Shown here: positions 1 through 9,260 of the stretch, piece by piece | How the letters are laid out: each line of letters starts with the position of its first letter | Position numbering within the stretch: position 1 is the first letter of the stretch | Origin: Streptomyces qinglanensis | GTDB taxonomy: Bacteria > Actinomycetota > Actinomycetes > Streptomycetales > Streptomycetaceae | Length of the DNA: 64,000 bases | Reading direction: 5' to 3' | Assembly (NCBI RefSeq): GCF_900111245.1 | Contig: NZ_FOGO01000003.1 | Span: 62,001-126,000, forward strand | Notes under the pieces: generated by a model | What the model was told of the DNA's origin: nothing | Seen by the model: only the letters and a program-made list of their open reading frames with translations | Database searches by the model: none | Position numbers and translations under genes: made by a program

Positions 1-455
1 GAGGCAGATGTCGCGCGGGCTGACCACCTTCCCCGGACCGGGACGTCGATGGGTGACGAACACCGGGCCACGGGTACGGCCCCGCAGCAGGCGAGGCAGG
101 AGCCGGGCGGTGCCGGCGTCCCAACAGACCGTCGCCAGCACGAAGTCCTCGCGCGCCTGTCCTCGGCGGCGGACCTTGCTGCGGGCGCCCTTGGCCTTGA
201 CCGAGCAGCGGCGGGTGGCGAGGTCCAGGTCGCCTCGATGTTCACACCGAGGATCTCCTCGGACCGCCCAGCGGTCTCACAGAGCATCCGCCACAGCGCC
301 TTCTCCCGCAGGTGGACCTCGCGCCGGGCGATGAGCCGGTCCACGGCCATCTTCGAGCGGGACGGGGTCTCGGAGTCCGGCGCTGCCAGCCGCTTCGCGC
401 AGGCCGGGACCGCCGGGTTGGCATACCCGTACGACTCGCACCGGCCACGCCACAT
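1..455 (-). pseudogene. Broken tyrosine recombinase (integrase), cut by window edge
   Basis: Read leftwards from an ATG at 455, the frame gives segments typical of actinobacterial tyrosine site-specific integrases, such as [19 protein letters not shown] and [21 protein letters not shown]. Near 229-234 the frame breaks. Two extra bases relative to the expected GAG-GAC-CTG context shift it, and the homology continues in another frame as DLDLATRRC, then [19 protein letters not shown] and [20 protein letters not shown] up to position 1. An in-frame TAG lies just upstream of the ATG, so the usual N-terminal SAM-like domain is missing. The catalytic C-terminus lies outside the window. I read it as a dead remnant of an integrative element at the edge of the conflict island. 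Confidence 0.65.
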
Positions 456-563
456 CCGGTCTTGCCCCTAATGCTCCCCGGCCCCGTGCGCTGGGCCGAC
501 CTCCAGCCAGGCAGCCAAGCTATTCCTCAGGTTCCGATAGCCGGGGTTACCAATGTCCCGGGT

Positions 564-592
564 AGGGCTTTCCCCGCGCGTGCGGGGAGCAC
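564..592. repeat. Solitary type I-E-like CRISPR repeat
   Basis: On the minus strand this reads GTGCTCCCCGCACGCGCGGGG followed by AAAGCCCT. The TCCCCGC/GCGGGGA stem with a 4-nt loop is the hallmark of actinobacterial type I-E repeats. A second partial copy (GCGGGGAAAGCCCTGCCC) lies at about 601-617, but the offset is only 39 bp, not the ~61 bp of a working array. No cas gene is visible. It is best read as an orphan or decayed repeat. Confidence 0.4.
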
Positions 593-831
593 ATCCTTGG
601 GCAGGGCTTTCCCCGCTCCCACTCCCGTCTTTCGTGGCGGGCAGTCCTCGCCACGTCGCGCGGCACGGGGCCGCCCGCTGTCGAGGAGTGCGGTTTCGGC
701 GGCTTCGGTGTGATCTGCCGATCACAGGACGGTTGGCACGCCCTCCCCGGCGGAAGCCGGAGATACCCAGTGTCCACCGCGCCGGGAGGCCGCTACCGTG
801 GTGTGGCGGACGCTGATCCGGGGGGAATCTC

Positions 832-1299
832 ATGCTGGAACAGGCTCTGACGGCACTGGCGACGGCAGCGGGCTCGGCGGTCGTCACGGCCGCGGGGACG
901 GACGGGTGGTCGTATCTGAGGCAGACACTGGCCCGGTGGTTCGGCGCCGGAGACGGCGAACGGGAACAAACCGCGCTGGAGCGCCTCGACCAGACCGCGG
1001 CCGCCCTCGGGGCGGCGCCACCGCCCCAGGCCGAATCGGTGCGCATCCGGCAGGAGGCCGCCTGGCAGACCCGCTTCGAGGACGCGTTGGAGGCGCTGGC
1101 GCCGTCGGAACGGGAGCGGGCCGCCCACGTCCTCCGTGCGCTGCTCGAAGGCTCGTTTCCGCCCGGGGCCGAGGCGGGCGCGTTGTTCGTCGCCGGGGAC
1201 GTCGACGTGCGCGCCGACCGGGGTTCGATCGCCGCGGCCCTCGTCCACGGAGGGGCCTCCATCGCGACCCCTCACCAGCCGGACCCGCCACAGGGCTGA
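832..1299 (+). CDS. Small helical protein, first gene of the conflict island
   Basis: The 155-aa protein starts at an ATG with GGGGGGAA seven bases upstream. It begins MLEQALTALATAAGSAVV and has two long predicted helices rich in Ala, Glu and Arg (residues about 15-105), then a short C-terminal stretch with VAGDVDVRADRG. Proteins with this opening commonly sit directly upstream of NB-ARC/TPR genes in Streptomyces. The next gene begins about 30 bp downstream, so they are probably co-transcribed. No enzyme motif is visible. It may be an adaptor or effector-associated helical domain for the STAND protein, by inference from position only. Confidence 0.7.
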   Translation: MLEQALTALATAAGSAVVTAAGTDGWSYLRQTLARWFGAGDGEREQTALERLDQTAAALGAAPPPQAESVRIRQEAAWQTRFEDALEALAPSERERAAHVLRALLEGSFPPGAEAGALFVAGDVDVRADRGSIAAALVHGGASIATPHQPDPPQG

Positions 1300-1331
1300 C
1301 CGGGCCGGCTGAGGAAGACCCACCAGCCCCC

Positions 1332-3893
1332 TTGCCGTCGGCCTCGGCCGGCCTCCCCGCGAGCGTCGGCGCGCACGCGGCGCGGCGCAGTCTCGCCGTC
1401 GGGTACGCCGCCCCGGGCAGCCGGATCACCTACGTCGCCTCGTCCGCGCGCGGGGTGGGCCTGCCCCACCAGATCGGTGTGGTGCCGCAGCAGGCCGGCT
1501 GCTTCCAGCCGCGCGCCGTGCTGCGCCGACTGGCCGACGCGCTCGAAGCGCCGGGCGGCGGCATCCTGTGCCAGGTGCTGTCCGGCCTCGGCGGCGTGGG
1601 CAAGACCCAGATCGCCGCCCGGTACGCCCGCGAAACCTGGCGTGCGGGACACGTGCAGTTACTCGTGTGGGCCACGGCGGCGACCCGTGAGGCGGTGCTG
1701 TCCACGTACGCTCAGGCGGCGACCGAGGTGCTCGGCAGCGACGCGTCGGATCCCGAGCGTGCCGCCCGCGCCTTCCTGGCCTGGCTGGAGCCGGGCGCCA
1801 CCGGCTCCGCGGTGCGCTGGCTGGTGGTCCTGGACGACCTCGCCGACCCCGCCGACCTGCGCGGGCTGTGGCCGCCCGCCGCACCGCACGGCAGGACTCT
1901 GGTCACGACGCGCCGCCGCGACGCCGCCCTGAGCGGAAGCGGCCGGCGCCTGGAGACTGTGGACCTGTTCTCCCCGGCCGAGGCCACCGACTACCTCCGC
2001 AGCGCGCTCGCCCTTCACGACCGCGTCGAGCCCCCCGAACAACTGGCCGCCCTCGCGACGGATCTCGGGCTGCTTCCGCTGGCCCTCTCCCAGGCGGCCA
2101 CCCACCTGGTCGACACCGACCTGGACTGCGCGACGTACCGTGCCCTGCTCCTGGACCGGGGCCGCACCATGGCCCGTCTGCTGCCGGAGCAGACTGCCCT
2201 GCCCGACGACCAGCCGAACTCGGTGGTCGCCGCCTGGTTGCTGTCCGTCGACCGCGCCGACGAACTGCGCCCCGTGGGCCTGGCCCGGCCCATGCTGCAG
2301 CTCCTGTCCGTGCTGGACCCCCATGGGATACCGATGGTGGTCCTCACCAGCGGCCCGGCCATCGGCCACCTGGCGGCGCACGGCCCCGCCGGACGGCTGG
2401 ACGCCCAGGACGCGGTGCAGGCGCTGCGCGCCCTGCACCGGCTGAGCCTGATCGGCCACGCCCCGGCCCAGCCGCACCGGGCCGTGCAGGTCCACCAACT
2501 CGTCCAGCGCACCACCCGGGAGGCCCTCGACACCAAGCGGCGGCGCCACGTGGTACGCGCGGCCGCCGACGGCCTCGGCGCCGCCTGGCCCGAGATCGAA
2601 CGCGACACCGACCTCGCCCGCTCCCTGCGCGCCAACGCCGCCGCCCTCTTCCGATACGTCGATGACGGTCTGTACGAGGCCGGGATGCACCCCCTCCTGC
2701 TGCGCCTGGGCCGCAGCCTGGGCAAGTCGGGCCAGGTCGGCGGCGCGGTCGCGTACCACCGGGAGCTGGTGGAGGCGGCCGCCGCCCGGCTCGGGGCCCT
2801 CCACCCCGACACGCTCACCGTCCGCCACGACATGGCCCAGTGGATGGCCAGGGCCGGTGAACCGGTGGAGGCGGCGGCGGTCCTCGCCGATCTGGTGCGC
2901 GACCGGCAGCGGGTCCTCGGCCCCGACCATCCGGACACCCTCCTGACCCGCGGCAGCCTCACCCAGCGCATCGGGGAGAGGGGCGACCCGGCCGGGGCGG
3001 TCGCGGGCTTCGCCGCGCTGCGCTCCGACATGATCCGCGTGCTCGGCCCCGACCATCCGTACACCCTCAACTCCGAGCACATCGAAGCCTGCTGGCGGGG
3101 GGAGGCGGGGGACGCGCCCAGCGCGGTCGACCTGCTGGTCGCGGTGCTGGAGCGGCTGACGAGGGTCCTTGGGCCGGACCACCCGCGGACCCTGACGGCC
3201 CGCAGCGACCTGGCCCGGTGGCGGATGGAGGCGAGGCGTCCCGCCGAGGCCGTCCGGGACTTGACCGGTCTGCTCGCCGACCGCGAGCGGGTGCTCGGCC
3301 GGGACCATCCCGACACCCTGGTCACCCGGCGCCACCTGGCGGTCGTCCGGGGGCTCGCCGGAGACTCTGCCAGGGCGGTGGCCGAGCTGGAGCGGCTGCT
3401 GCCCGACACCGAACGGGTCCTGGGGCCGGCGCACCCGCACGCGCACAGCGTCCGCTACCAACTGGCCGAGTCCCGGGGTCACTCCGGTGACCCGGACGGC
3501 GCGGCGGCCGATCTGCGCCGGCTCCTGGCCGAAGCCACCCGCGCCCTGGGCCCCGAGCACCGCCGAACCCTCAACACCCGCCGCCGGCTGGCCGAATGGC
3601 AGGGCCGGGCCGGCGACTTCGGGACGGCAGTGGCCGAGCTGACGGAGCTGTGCGCGTACACCGACCGGCTCCTCGGCCCCGACCACCGCCGCACCCACCG
3701 CGCCCGTGCCGCCCTCGCCGAGTGGCAGGGCCGGCTGGCGGGGCCCGAGCAGGCCGTGGCGCTCCTGGAAGCGGTGCTCGCGGACGCGGTCCGGGCACAC
3801 GGGACGGCAGACCCGCACACCGTGGGAATCCGCGACCGCCTCGCCCGCTGGCGCCTGGGCACACCGCCCCTCGCCGAGTCCGTACTGACCTGA
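1332..3893 (+). CDS. NB-ARC STAND NTPase with C-terminal TPR array
   Basis: About 853 aa if translation begins at the TTG at 1332 (GAGGAAG about 13 bases upstream); a GTG at 1455 is the alternative. A Walker A loop, SGLGGVGKTQIA, lies near residues 83-95, Walker B (WLVVLDDL) near 163-170, and the sensor-like TLVTTRR follows, as in NB-ARC ATPases. From about residue 480 to the end run repeats around the phrase RVLGPDHPDTL, the signature of tetratricopeptide repeats in actinobacterial STAND proteins. The family acts as a nucleotide-switched sensor or scaffold: ligand binding to the repeats relieves ATPase inhibition and lets an effector assemble. Neighbouring CHAT and CATRA-TIR genes are the likely partners. 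Confidence 0.85.
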   Translation: MPSASAGLPASVGAHAARRSLAVGYAAPGSRITYVASSARGVGLPHQIGVVPQQAGCFQPRAVLRRLADALEAPGGGILCQVLSGLGGVGKTQIAARYARETWRAGHVQLLVWATAATREAVLSTYAQAATEVLGSDASDPERAARAFLAWLEPGATGSAVRWLVVLDDLADPADLRGLWPPAAPHGRTLVTTRRRDAALSGSGRRLETVDLFSPAEATDYLRSALALHDRVEPPEQLAALATDLGLLPLALSQAATHLVDTDLDCATYRALLLDRGRTMARLLPEQTALPDDQPNSVVAAWLLSVDRADELRPVGLARPMLQLLSVLDPHGIPMVVLTSGPAIGHLAAHGPAGRLDAQDAVQALRALHRLSLIGHAPAQPHRAVQVHQLVQRTTREALDTKRRRHVVRAAADGLGAAWPEIERDTDLARSLRANAAALFRYVDDGLYEAGMHPLLLRLGRSLGKSGQVGGAVAYHRELVEAAAARLGALHPDTLTVRHDMAQWMARAGEPVEAAAVLADLVRDRQRVLGPDHPDTLLTRGSLTQRIGERGDPAGAVAGFAALRSDMIRVLGPDHPYTLNSEHIEACWRGEAGDAPSAVDLLVAVLERLTRVLGPDHPRTLTARSDLARWRMEARRPAEAVRDLTGLLADRERVLGRDHPDTLVTRRHLAVVRGLAGDSARAVAELERLLPDTERVLGPAHPHAHSVRYQLAESRGHSGDPDGAAADLRRLLAEATRALGPEHRRTLNTRRRLAEWQGRAGDFGTAVAELTELCAYTDRLLGPDHRRTHRARAALAEWQGRLAGPEQAVALLEAVLADAVRAHGTADPHTVGIRDRLARWRLGTPPLAESVLT

Positions 3894-3923
3894 GCCCATC
3901 CCGGATCCCCGAGGAGCCGCCAC

Positions 3924-6900
3924 ATGTCCGCCCCTGACCTGCGAACCCGCCTGTCCGACCGGGTGATCGCCTTCCAGCGGACCGAGGACCGGCGGCTGCT
4001 GTTCGGCGCCGACGCAGACGCCGAGCTGGCGGAGGCCGCCCGGACCGCCGCGACCACCCGGCTGCCCCTCACCGGCCGGAGTCAGCGGCGTCTGGCGCAG
4101 CTGTACCACGCCGCGGCCTGGCTCCACTTCCACCGGTACGACCGCAGTCCCGGCGACGCGGGCTTCGAGGACCTCGCGCACGCGGTGTTCTACCTCAGCC
4201 CGCTCATGGGCAACGACGCGCTGATCCCCGTCCCCCTGCTGCCGGTGCTGGGCGGCAGGACGGACCCGCGGGTCCAGCTCGGGCTCGCCCAAGAGCTCCT
4301 CCGCCGGGCCGAGACCGAGGAGAACGGCCCGTACACCGTCTCCGTCATGGCGCTGCTGGACGCCGCCGCATTCCACGCCACCGACCCGGAACACCGTGCG
4401 GAGCTGACGAGCCTGCTCGGTGCCGCGCACCGGCAGCGCGCCCATGCGGCCGCGGTCACCGACCCCGCGGACCTGGAGCGGGCCGTGACACTCAGCCGTA
4501 CCGCGGTCGACGCCGTCGGCCAGGACTCCCAGAGCCACAGCAGGCTCCTGGAGCGCCTGGGGCTCGCCCTGCTGACGCGCCACCAGCTCGGCGCCCGGCA
4601 GGCCGACGCCGCCGGGGCCGTCTCCGCTCTGGAGGAGTCGGTACGCACGGCACGCCCCACGGACCCGGCGCTCGCGCCCCGACGCGGCAACCTCGCGCTC
4701 GCCCTGCGGACCCGGCACGACCTGGACGGCAACGCCGCCGACCTGGAGCGCGCCCTCGCCGTCCTGGCCGAGGCGCTGCGCCCAGGACCGCCGTCCGAGC
4801 CCGCCCAGGCCGCCTTCCTGCACGGGGAGCTGCGGACAGCACTGCTCCAGCGGTACGCACTGTCCGGGCGGTCCGAGGACATCGACCGCGCCGTAGCCGC
4901 AGGAGAGTTGGCGCTGACGGCGGCGCCTCCGGGCACCGGCGAACGAGTCGGGCCCCTGGACGCTCTGGCGGAGACCCTGCTGTGGCGCTACAGGCACGAA
5001 GGCCGCTCCGCCGATCTCGACCGGGCGGTCGCCCTCGCCGAGGAGGCCCTGTCCCTCAGTTCGTGCCCGGCCGACCGGCCGTCCGCGGCCCTGCACCTGG
5101 GCCACTGCCTGCTGTCCCGCTGCGCCCGCACGGAGGAAGCCTCCGACGTGCACCGGGCGGTCACCCTGATGGAGGATGCCGCTTCCGCCCTGCCCCGTGG
5201 CGGCGCCCTGCACCAGGTGGCCGTCGGCGGGCTGGCCGAGGCATACCTCATGCGCTATGGGCTCTTGCGCCGGACGCCGGACCTCGACCGTGCCGTGGCG
5301 GCCGCCGAGGAGGCCGTGCGGGCCGGCCGGCCGGGCACCCGCGACACCGCGAAGGCACGCTCCGATCTGGCGTCCGTCCGGCTGGCCCGGTACCACCGAC
5401 TGCGCCGGCCCAGCGATCTGGACGAGGCAGTCGAGCACGGTGTCGCGGCCCTGCGCGAACTCGCGCCGCGTTCCGCAACGGCCCTGACCACTGTCACGGT
5501 CGCCGCGTCGGCACTCACCGAGCGGATGGACGACAGCCTGCGCACCACGGACCGGGACCACGTCGCCTTCCTGCTCGACCGGGATTGGGGCCCGCCCGCC
5601 CCCTCCCGGGCCCGGGTCCAGTCGCTCCAGGAGGCCGGCGCCCTCGCGCTGGCCGCGGGCCGCCACGCGCGGGCGGCCCGTCTCCTGGACGAGGCCGCGC
5701 TGATGCTCCCGTCCGCCGTCCCCGATTCGGCGAACCCGATCGACCTGGCCCTGCCGCTGACGACACACCTCGGACTGGCCGAGAACGCCATCGAGGCGCA
5801 CTGCGCCAAGGGCGATCCCGCGTCCGCCCTCGCCTCCGCCGAACTCGCCCGGGGCGTGCTGGCGGCGGGCGGCACCGGTGCGCCCGGCAGGCCGCACGGG
5901 CTCCCGTCTCCGGCGGAGACCGAGCGCGGGGCCGCCGCGCGGCGTTTCGCCGGCATCCGGCAGGCGCTGTCCGCGGCGCGGCCATCGGGCCAGGACCGGC
6001 CCGACGACGCCGCTCGCGCGTACGACGCGTACGACGCGTACGACGCGTACGACGAGGCGTGCACGGCGGTGCGGGAGGGACACGGCCTAGCCCGCCTCCT
6101 GCTGCCGAAGGACGTCTCCGTCCTGAGGCCCGGACGGGATCCGGGGGCGGTCGTCATGGTCAGCGCGGGCCGGCGCACCGGACACGCCCTGATCATCGGA
6201 CCGGGCCGGGAACCGGTCGCGCTGCCGCTGCCGGAACTGACCAGTGCGGCGGCGTCCGAGCACACCGGGCTGTTCGCGCTGGCCACCGGACAGTTGCGGG
6301 CAGACCTGCACGCCCGGCTGGCCACTGTGCTCCCCCTGACGCTGGACTGGCTCTGGACCGCCGTCGGGGAGCCCGTCACGACACGGGTGCGGGAGCTGGT
6401 TCCCGAGCCGCGTCCCCGACTCTGGTGGATCCCGGTCGGACTGATCTCCGTCCTTCCCTTCCACGCGGCCGCTCCGATCGGCGGCGCCGGTTGCCTGGAC
6501 GCGGTGGTGTCCTCGTACGCGGCGTCGGTCCGCGCGTCGGAGGGCGTCGGCCGCCCCGGACGGCCCGGTCCCCGACGGCAGCTCGCCGTCGCCGTGTCGA
6601 GCAGTCCCGGCCTGCCGGAGCTGCCCGGGGCGCTTCGGGAAGCCCGTGAGCTGGCGGCGCGCGGGGCCACCGTGCTGCCGGACGCGTCACGGGCGGAGGT
6701 TCTGGCGGCCCTGCCCGCGGCGAGCCGGGTGCATTTCGCCTGCCACGCCGGCATCGATCCTCTCTCGCCCTCGGAAGGGGCCCTGTACCTGGCCGACGGT
6801 CCGCTGACGATCGCCGAAGTGGCCGCACTCGACCTGGCGGGCGCCGAACTCGCCTACCTTTCAGCGTGTTCCACGGGGCAGGGCGGCTGGCGGTACGCCG

Positions 6901-7139
6901 GTGAGGTCCTGCACGTGGCGTCGGCGTTCCGGCAGGCGGGCTTCCGTCATGTCATCGGCAGCCTGTGGCCGGTCGCGGACCCCGTGGCGGTCCGCTTCGC
7001 GCGCCGCTTCCACGAGGAACTTCCGCCCGAGGACTCGGAGGGCAGCGCCGAGGCACTGAACCGGGCCGCGCGGTGGATGCGGGACCGGAACCCGGCCCGC
7101 CCCGACCAGTGGGCGGCGCTGGTGCACAGCGGTCCGTGA
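3924..7139 (+). CDS. TPR-CHAT caspase-like protease
   Basis: 1071 aa; ATG with GAGGAG seven bases upstream, 30 bp after the NB-ARC gene. The first ~650 residues are degenerate TPR-type helical repeats built on the phrase DLERALAVLAEAL or DLDRAVALAEEAL. The C-terminal ~300 residues are a CHAT domain (caspase clan CD). The dyad is visible as His941 in VHFACHAG and Cys982 in LSACSTG, followed by GVLHVASAFRQAGFRHVIGSLWPV-like CHAT core residues. CHAT proteases in conflict systems cleave a partner protein once a sensor is triggered. A four-fold 9-bp tandem repeat encodes (AYD)4 in the linker before the CHAT domain. The gene ends 32 bp from the convergent CATRA-TIR gene. Confidence 0.88.
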   Translation: MSAPDLRTRLSDRVIAFQRTEDRRLLFGADADAELAEAARTAATTRLPLTGRSQRRLAQLYHAAAWLHFHRYDRSPGDAGFEDLAHAVFYLSPLMGNDALIPVPLLPVLGGRTDPRVQLGLAQELLRRAETEENGPYTVSVMALLDAAAFHATDPEHRAELTSLLGAAHRQRAHAAAVTDPADLERAVTLSRTAVDAVGQDSQSHSRLLERLGLALLTRHQLGARQADAAGAVSALEESVRTARPTDPALAPRRGNLALALRTRHDLDGNAADLERALAVLAEALRPGPPSEPAQAAFLHGELRTALLQRYALSGRSEDIDRAVAAGELALTAAPPGTGERVGPLDALAETLLWRYRHEGRSADLDRAVALAEEALSLSSCPADRPSAALHLGHCLLSRCARTEEASDVHRAVTLMEDAASALPRGGALHQVAVGGLAEAYLMRYGLLRRTPDLDRAVAAAEEAVRAGRPGTRDTAKARSDLASVRLARYHRLRRPSDLDEAVEHGVAALRELAPRSATALTTVTVAASALTERMDDSLRTTDRDHVAFLLDRDWGPPAPSRARVQSLQEAGALALAAGRHARAARLLDEAALMLPSAVPDSANPIDLALPLTTHLGLAENAIEAHCAKGDPASALASAELARGVLAAGGTGAPGRPHGLPSPAETERGAAARRFAGIRQALSAARPSGQDRPDDAARAYDAYDAYDAYDEACTAVREGHGLARLLLPKDVSVLRPGRDPGAVVMVSAGRRTGHALIIGPGREPVALPLPELTSAAASEHTGLFALATGQLRADLHARLATVLPLTLDWLWTAVGEPVTTRVRELVPEPRPRLWWIPVGLISVLPFHAAAPIGGAGCLDAVVSSYAASVRASEGVGRPGRPGPRRQLAVAVSSSPGLPELPGALREARELAARGATVLPDASRAEVLAALPAASRVHFACHAGIDPLSPSEGALYLADGPLTIAEVAALDLAGAELAYLSACSTGQGGWRYAGEVLHVASAFRQAGFRHVIGSLWPVADPVAVRFARRFHEELPPEDSEGSAEALNRAARWMRDRNPARPDQWAALVHSGP
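6018..6053 (+). repeat. Four tandem 9-bp repeats inside the CHAT gene
   Basis: The unit GCGTACGAC occurs four times without mismatch (starts 6018, 6027, 6036, 6045) and encodes Ala-Tyr-Asp four times in the linker between the TPR and CHAT regions. The unit length is a multiple of three, so slippage changes linker length without breaking the frame. Confidence 0.9.
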
Positions 7140-7171
7140 CGCCCCGCCGCGCCACATGACCCTCTGGGCGC

Positions 7172-8899
7172 TCATGACCCGCCGTGCCACGAGGGCGTGG
7201 GCGGGGCGGCGTGCAGGGTGCCCTCGGTCAGCCAGTCCTGCCCCCGGTCGTCCACCGGCGCCCCGGCCGCCCGGAGCCGCTGGGCGAGTTTTCGGCGGCA
7301 GGCCGCGGTGTCCTCCAGTTGGATGAAGTTGCGCCCCGCCAGGTCGGCGATGGGCCGGTGCGCGCCGACCCGGACGATCACCGTCCGGGCCGGCGCGTGG
7401 GCGAGGGCCATGCCCAGTTCGAGCAGGACGTTCGGCCGCGCCTGCATCCCGATCAAGGTCTCCTCGGGAGGATCGCCAGGGGCGCACAGCCGCGGGTGGA
7501 GCTGGACGGTGTCCTCCGGCGTCAGCAGGACCACGACCGCCCCGGCCTGGCGGATGCCCCGGGCCACCAGCTCCCCGAGGAACGGGCTGCCCTCCGCGGT
7601 GGACTCCACGAGGGACTCCCATTCGAGCGGGCGCAGGCCGAGCGCGCGCAGGAAGGCGAACATCCCGGCACGTATCGTCAACTCCCGTCCGTGGACGACG
7701 AAGACGTTGCGCCGCGCCTCGTCCGGAACCGGGGCGGACGGGCCCGGGCTCCGGCCGGCCGGGGCGGACGGGGTCGGCTCCGGCGCCCGCGGGAGCGGCA
7801 CGGGGCCGTGCTCGGCCTCCCAGCGGTCCACGGCGTCCGCCAGGTAGCCCGCTTCGTCGTCGAGCGCGGCCGACAGCCACGCGGCCAGCGCGTGGTCGTC
7901 GGCGAACGGTCCTGCGTACGGCGGCGGGCTGCCCAGGGCGCGGGCCATGTTGTCGGCGGCGATGTCCACGGTGCGGCGCAGGGAGCGCAGCCGTGGCACC
8001 AGGCGGCGCGCCTCGGCCGGCGGGCCCGTCGGGTCCGGGGTGCCCGGGAAGCCGGCCGGGACACCACCGCCGGGGCGTCCCGTCGCCTCGTCGACCCGGG
8101 CCCGCAGCTCGGCCGCCCGGTTGTCGCACCGCCAGACCCGCAGTTGGTAGCGGAGTTTGGCCGCGTGCAGCAGGTAGCGCGCGAGCGGGGGGATCGAGGT
8201 TCCGCCGGAGGACCAGCACCAGGCGCTGGCCCGCGCCTCGTCGTCCGGCCCCGCCACCAGCAGGAAGTCCCGCCGGGACCGTTCGTCCCCGCCCGGGGCG
8301 AGTTCCCACAGGTGGAGCCGCTCCTGCTCGGTGACACCCTGCGGGTGCCCTCCGGGGCTCTGCAGCGGATGCGGGAGCAGGCCCCGCACGGCGGGTTCGG
8401 CCTCGGCGGGGCCGAACGGCGGGGCCGTCCCGCCGGCCGACGCCGGCAGCCGGGCGAGGTACACGCGTGCATCGCCGATCAGCGCCTCCGTCCTGCCGTG
8501 GGACACCGCCTCCCACTGGCGTGTGAGCAGTCGCCACCCGGGCCGGTCGTGTCGCGGTGCCAGGGCCACGGAGAGGGAGAGCACGTCGTGGTGGCGCCGC
8601 AGCACCGCCTGGTAGTCGTCCTCGGCGTTCTCCTGTGCGGCCAGCGTGCGCACACCGGCCGTGCCTGGCGCGGCCCGGAGCAACTGCGCGGCCGTCGCCG
8701 GAAGGTCCCGGGGCAGGTCGCTGCCCGGCAGGGCCCGGTCCATGGCGAACAGGTGCCGACAAGCCGTCCACAGGTCCCTCACGGCGTCGTACGCGGCCGT
8801 GGCGCGGGGGCTGCCCAGAGGGGCCACGAGGTGCAGGACGAGGTGCTCGTCGAGGAGTTCCACCGATTTTCCGAGCGGGGCGGCCGGAGCCTCAGCCAC
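7172..8899 (-). CDS. CATRA conflict protein with C-terminal TIR-like NADase domain
   Basis: 575 aa from a GTG that overlaps the stop of the upstream small gene (GTGGCTGA), which suggests translational coupling; an upstream GTG at 8950 is possible. The N-terminal ~380 residues (HLVLHLVAPLG, YDAVRDLWTACRHLF, VLRRHHDVLSLSVALA) match the caspase- and TPR-repeat-associated (CATRA) family. From about residue 395 a TIR-like domain of the predicted nucleotide-binding type (Pfam PF10137, found in CD-NTase-associated CAP12) begins with NVFVVHGRE, followed by VVVLLTPED and RPNVLLELGMALAH. The Glu in LLELG (Glu494) aligns with the catalytic Glu of TIR NADases, so the domain looks active. Likely the NAD-cleaving effector of the island. 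Confidence 0.85.
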   Translation of the reverse strand: MAEAPAAPLGKSVELLDEHLVLHLVAPLGSPRATAAYDAVRDLWTACRHLFAMDRALPGSDLPRDLPATAAQLLRAAPGTAGVRTLAAQENAEDDYQAVLRRHHDVLSLSVALAPRHDRPGWRLLTRQWEAVSHGRTEALIGDARVYLARLPASAGGTAPPFGPAEAEPAVRGLLPHPLQSPGGHPQGVTEQERLHLWELAPGGDERSRRDFLLVAGPDDEARASAWCWSSGGTSIPPLARYLLHAAKLRYQLRVWRCDNRAAELRARVDEATGRPGGGVPAGFPGTPDPTGPPAEARRLVPRLRSLRRTVDIAADNMARALGSPPPYAGPFADDHALAAWLSAALDDEAGYLADAVDRWEAEHGPVPLPRAPEPTPSAPAGRSPGPSAPVPDEARRNVFVVHGRELTIRAGMFAFLRALGLRPLEWESLVESTAEGSPFLGELVARGIRQAGAVVVLLTPEDTVQLHPRLCAPGDPPEETLIGMQARPNVLLELGMALAHAPARTVIVRVGAHRPIADLAGRNFIQLEDTAACRRKLAQRLRAAGAPVDDRGQDWLTEGTLHAAPPTPSWHGGS

Positions 8900-9260
8900 T
8901 GTCGGCGCCGCCCGACTCCTCCGGGGGATTCGTCCGCGAACCGCCCCCACCGTGGGTGAGCTCGTGCAGGAGGACGTTGACGCGCTCGCGCAACTGCGGG
9001 TCGGCGCCCTCCTCCTCAGGCGCTGAGCCGGCCCGGACCACCCGGGACGGAGCGAGGTCCTCCAAGGTGGTCGTGGCGTCGAGCAGTTCCTCGGCGCCGC
9101 CGTCGCGGAGGGCGAGCGCCAAGGCGTCCACGGACCGGCTCACCTCCTGCCAGTCCGCGGGCGGCAGCCGCCACCGCAGGACCTCCTTCAGCGCCTCGAC
9201 CGCATCGCCGTACTCCGCGGCCCTGCCGGAAGCCGCGGCCGTTCCGTCGTACACGGACAT
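8892..9260 (-). CDS. CATRA-associated small protein
   Basis: 122 aa; ATG with AGGAGGGG eight bases upstream. The sequence is acidic and helical (DAVEALKEVLRWRLPPADWQEV, then LDATTTLEDLAPSRV and LRERVNVLLHELTH), which fits the CATRA-associated small protein family encoded beside CATRA genes. Its start lies 73 bp inside the end of the SARP-macro gene, and its stop overlaps the start of the CATRA-TIR gene, so the three minus-strand genes form one compact operon. The family function is not established; a regulatory or adaptor partner that holds the CATRA effector in check is the common proposal. Confidence 0.75.
   Translation of the reverse strand: MSVYDGTAAASGRAAEYGDAVEALKEVLRWRLPPADWQEVSRSVDALALALRDGGAEELLDATTTLEDLAPSRVVRAGSAPEEEGADPQLRERVNVLLHELTHGGGGSRTNPPEESGGADSG

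Noticed and set aside
553-816. CRISPR array
   Set aside because: Only one near-complete repeat and a partial one 39 bp away, no spacers of constant length and no cas genes; reported only as an orphan repeat.
1659-6083. 1474-codon open frame on the minus strand
   Set aside because: It is antisense to the NB-ARC and CHAT genes and consists of low-complexity Gly/Arg/Gln/Val sequence, an artefact of extreme third-position GC.
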